Source of the DNA: Halichondria panicea
Lineage: Eukaryota > Porifera > Demospongiae > Suberitida > Halichondriidae
Length of the DNA stretch: 64,000 bases
NCBI RefSeq assembly: GCF_963675165.1
Contig: NC_087390.1
Span: 2,866,001 to 2,930,000, forward strand
Direction: 5' to 3'
Both the position numbers and the translations under genes were made by a program. Positions 62,101 to 64,000 of this stretch are shown one piece after another. The notes under the pieces are model-generated. The model did not search any database, was not told where the DNA came from, and worked only from the letters and a program-made list of their open reading frames with translations. The stretch's first letter is position 1; every line of letters begins with the position of its first letter.

Positions 62101-63532
62101 TAATTATGGTAGCTAGCTCACATACAAGGAAGGCTAGGGGCTACATTTGGCGAAATGAATTTAGCTACGTCCTTGGCACAAACTACCCACACCAAATCAC
62201 GATGATTGAATAATGGGCCTTAATTGTATTGTACAAACTTTTGCGGAAAGACCGTAAATTTAATTTTCACGGAATAGCTAGCCTTTTGCAGTATGCATGC
62301 ATGCATGCATTTAAATTCGTGGATATATTTAATCTAACTGCGAACATTAAATTTATACCCTCGAAATATACCCACTATACGGTAGTGTCAGAGCAATTGC
62401 CCACTGTGCATGCTGTAATGGTTGACTATGATATATGATTACCATATAGCGGGTAATTTTCGTGGGGTAAATTATTCGTTATTTTCGTGGGCAAGCTGAC
62501 CTCCACGAAATGTTAACGTAGGCGTGGCTTACCAGAACGTATGAATGCAGTGCAGGCAACGAGACTAAACGAAATTTTTACTCACGAAAACCACCGTTTC
62601 TCGAGTTGAACAAATTTTTTACCCCACGAAAATTACCCGCTATACGGTATAAGGTTTGCATTATTGGGTGTACATTACATGTAGGTCAACTGTACCCTGA
62701 TTCACTATAGTACATGCCACGCCCCCTCTCAGGTGCTATTCCCTGGCTGATGGTCTCGGAGATGTTCCTACAAGAGAGCCGTGCTGTGGCTGTCACCATA
62801 GCAACCATTGTGAACTGGTTGGCAAACTTTGTAGTTGGTCTCGCCTTTCCCTACATCCTGGTATGTGAGCTACACTATCTTGTAGACATTTGTAAAGATA
62901 GCGCTAAATTTTAAGCAAGAAACACAAGGCTTTAATTGGTTTTGGCCCTCTAAGATATTTGATCTAAGCATACTACCATGTTAAGCCTCTTTAGGAGCGA
63001 AACAACTGGAGGTCAATTTTGTGATCCCTCCATTCTCTGTCAACAAACTTGAAATGTAATGTCCTGTTGACACATTCTTCTCTCTCTGTTTCCATAGAAA
63101 TACCTTTACCCGTATGGCACTGGCCTGTTCATTGTCAGCTGTGCACTGATCTGGTTGTTCCTCTACTTCTTCCTCCCTGAGACCAAGGGCCGCTACGTGG
63201 AGGACATTACACAGGTGGGTGTGGTTGTGTGTAACTAGGTTACGTGTAGAGATTACGGGACAGTGTGTGCTTACATAACTTGAATGTCAATGTACTTTGA
63301 TACGTACATGTTAGAACAGTTTGTGTTCGCTGGAATATTACAAGTACAATCACGCATGTGTGTGTGACGTGTTTTGAAGTGCACGTTTACACTTTCTGTC
63401 CTACAGGAGTTCAAGATAAAGACTGGAGAGGTTGCCGATAGCAACAGGAGCCGAGCAAGGTCAGAGTCAGGTGGTCTGTTAGTGACTGACGCTCAACTAG
63501 TAAACTCTGCGACTCCTGTACACAAAACTTGA
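59120..63532 (+). CDS. Facilitative hexose transporter, GLUT/SLC2 family
   Basis: Thirteen exons join in phase: 59120-59272, 59398-59535, 59698-59852, 60086-60201, 60263-60396, 60809-60965, 61197-61387, 61447-61551, 61606-61707, 61762-61864, 62733-62860, 63098-63214 and 63416-63532 (571 aa). Twelve membrane helices follow an N-terminal cytosolic segment with an EKEPLLG acidic/dileucine motif. Sugar-porter signatures are GxxADYIGRK after helix 2, GRIVVGINSG, PESPKYL, QQLSGI with FYYSTDLF, EVVGRRT, PWLMVSE and PETKGR. The QLS element in helix 7 is typical of glucose-selective class I GLUTs. It would move glucose down its gradient across the plasma membrane. The tail ends ATPVHKT. Which vertebrate GLUT it pairs with cannot be decided here. 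Confidence 0.94.
61906..62102. mobile_element. MITE, TATTACTA family, in a transporter intron
   Basis: The ends tattactataatgttttgcg and cgcaaaatattctagtaata are inverted. Internal blocks match the element at 28491-28621. Confidence 0.75.
62440..62649. mobile_element. 210-bp MITE with TACCATATAGCGGGTAA ends
   Basis: Inverted ends of about 33 bp: taccatatagcgggtaattt and its near-complement ending at 62649. A decayed partial relative lies just upstream (about 62220-62385, ending cccactatacggta). All sit in the intron 61865-62732. Confidence 0.8.
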
Positions 63533-64000
63533 CGAGTGTTGATTTAAAATCCCATTGATCATTATTTTGGTGGCCTAGCTATCTTAGCAGTTTGTGTCCA
63601 TTGACTCCGCCATATATATTTTAATTGCTGTTTTGACTCAATCATAATTATATACTTGTTTGTGTTTGTTGAGCATGACATTGATATTGTGTTGTCACTT
63701 AAGCGTCATAGCTACGTCTATTATACTGATTAGCATGCTTTTAAGTGTAGATGTCTGTGAAAGAACAATTGATTTACAACATTTTCACAATGTGTGTTGT
63801 CTTCTGTTTAGCAGCAGCTGCTGATGTCATCAAAACAGTAGAAAATAGCTTTTCAGTGTTATCTCAGCAATGGAATAAGCATAGAGGATGTTCTTGGTAT
63901 CAAAATGTAGCCCATTTATCTGTAAACTTACTAGATCTACAGTCATACATTTGAAAGCTAATCTATTAATTCTTTAGCAGTTATTACTCTAACCAAAAGT
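63533..64000. other. Downstream flank of the transporter, no gene seen
   Basis: AT-rich. It presumably begins with the 3' UTR. A short open frame at 63751-63954 has no recognisable domain. Confidence 0.4.

Overview
The window is animal nuclear DNA: intron-dense genes with short AT-rich introns and clean GT/AG junctions, integrin alpha, DHX8, a DRAK-like kinase and a glucose transporter. The compact gene spacing, hairpin MITEs and non-vertebrate domain combinations suggest an early-branching metazoan, most likely a demosponge. The species cannot be fixed from sequence alone. Exon models were made by reading splice sites and checking phase. Models for integrin-2, the death-domain GTPase, DHX8, the 692-aa gene, the kinase, the NTR-like gene and the transporter each sum to a multiple of three.

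Layout. 0.1-1.9 kb: 3' end of a gene with a fibronectin-III domain, then exons of a second C-terminus. 3.4-5.6 kb: flank homologous to DNA at about 20 kb, interrupted by a dead non-LTR retrotransposon. 5.6-29.1 kb: a segmental duplication of two genes. One is integrin alpha (minus strand). The other, on the plus strand, encodes two death domains, a coiled coil, two filamin-type Ig repeats and a GIMAP/septin-like GTPase. The copies at 15.0-19.9 kb (GTPase) and 20.8-29.1 kb (integrin) look intact. The copies at 6.0-11.5 kb and 12.1-14.6 kb are broken by truncation, MITE insertion, a 4-bp frameshift and premature stops. A WD40 exon resembling ELP2 sits at one rearrangement junction.

29.4-39.7 kb: DHX8/Prp22 (minus, 18 exons), whose largest intron holds a small secreted NTR/TIMP-like gene on the opposite strand. 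40.1-43.8 kb: an unrecognised 692-aa protein (minus). 44.2-46.0 kb: a BEN-domain protein (minus, 5' end not found). 46.2-47.0 kb: hAT-like MITEs. 47.5-58.8 kb: a DRAK/DAPK-family kinase (plus) with a roughly 1,150-residue Ser/Thr-rich tail. 59.1-63.5 kb: a class-I GLUT/SLC2 sugar transporter (plus, 13 exons).

The most novel item is the death-domain/filamin/GTPase protein. By inference it is a signalling or innate-defence NTPase, combining an adaptor death-fold module, a spacer and a nucleotide switch. It has been copied together with a neighbouring integrin.
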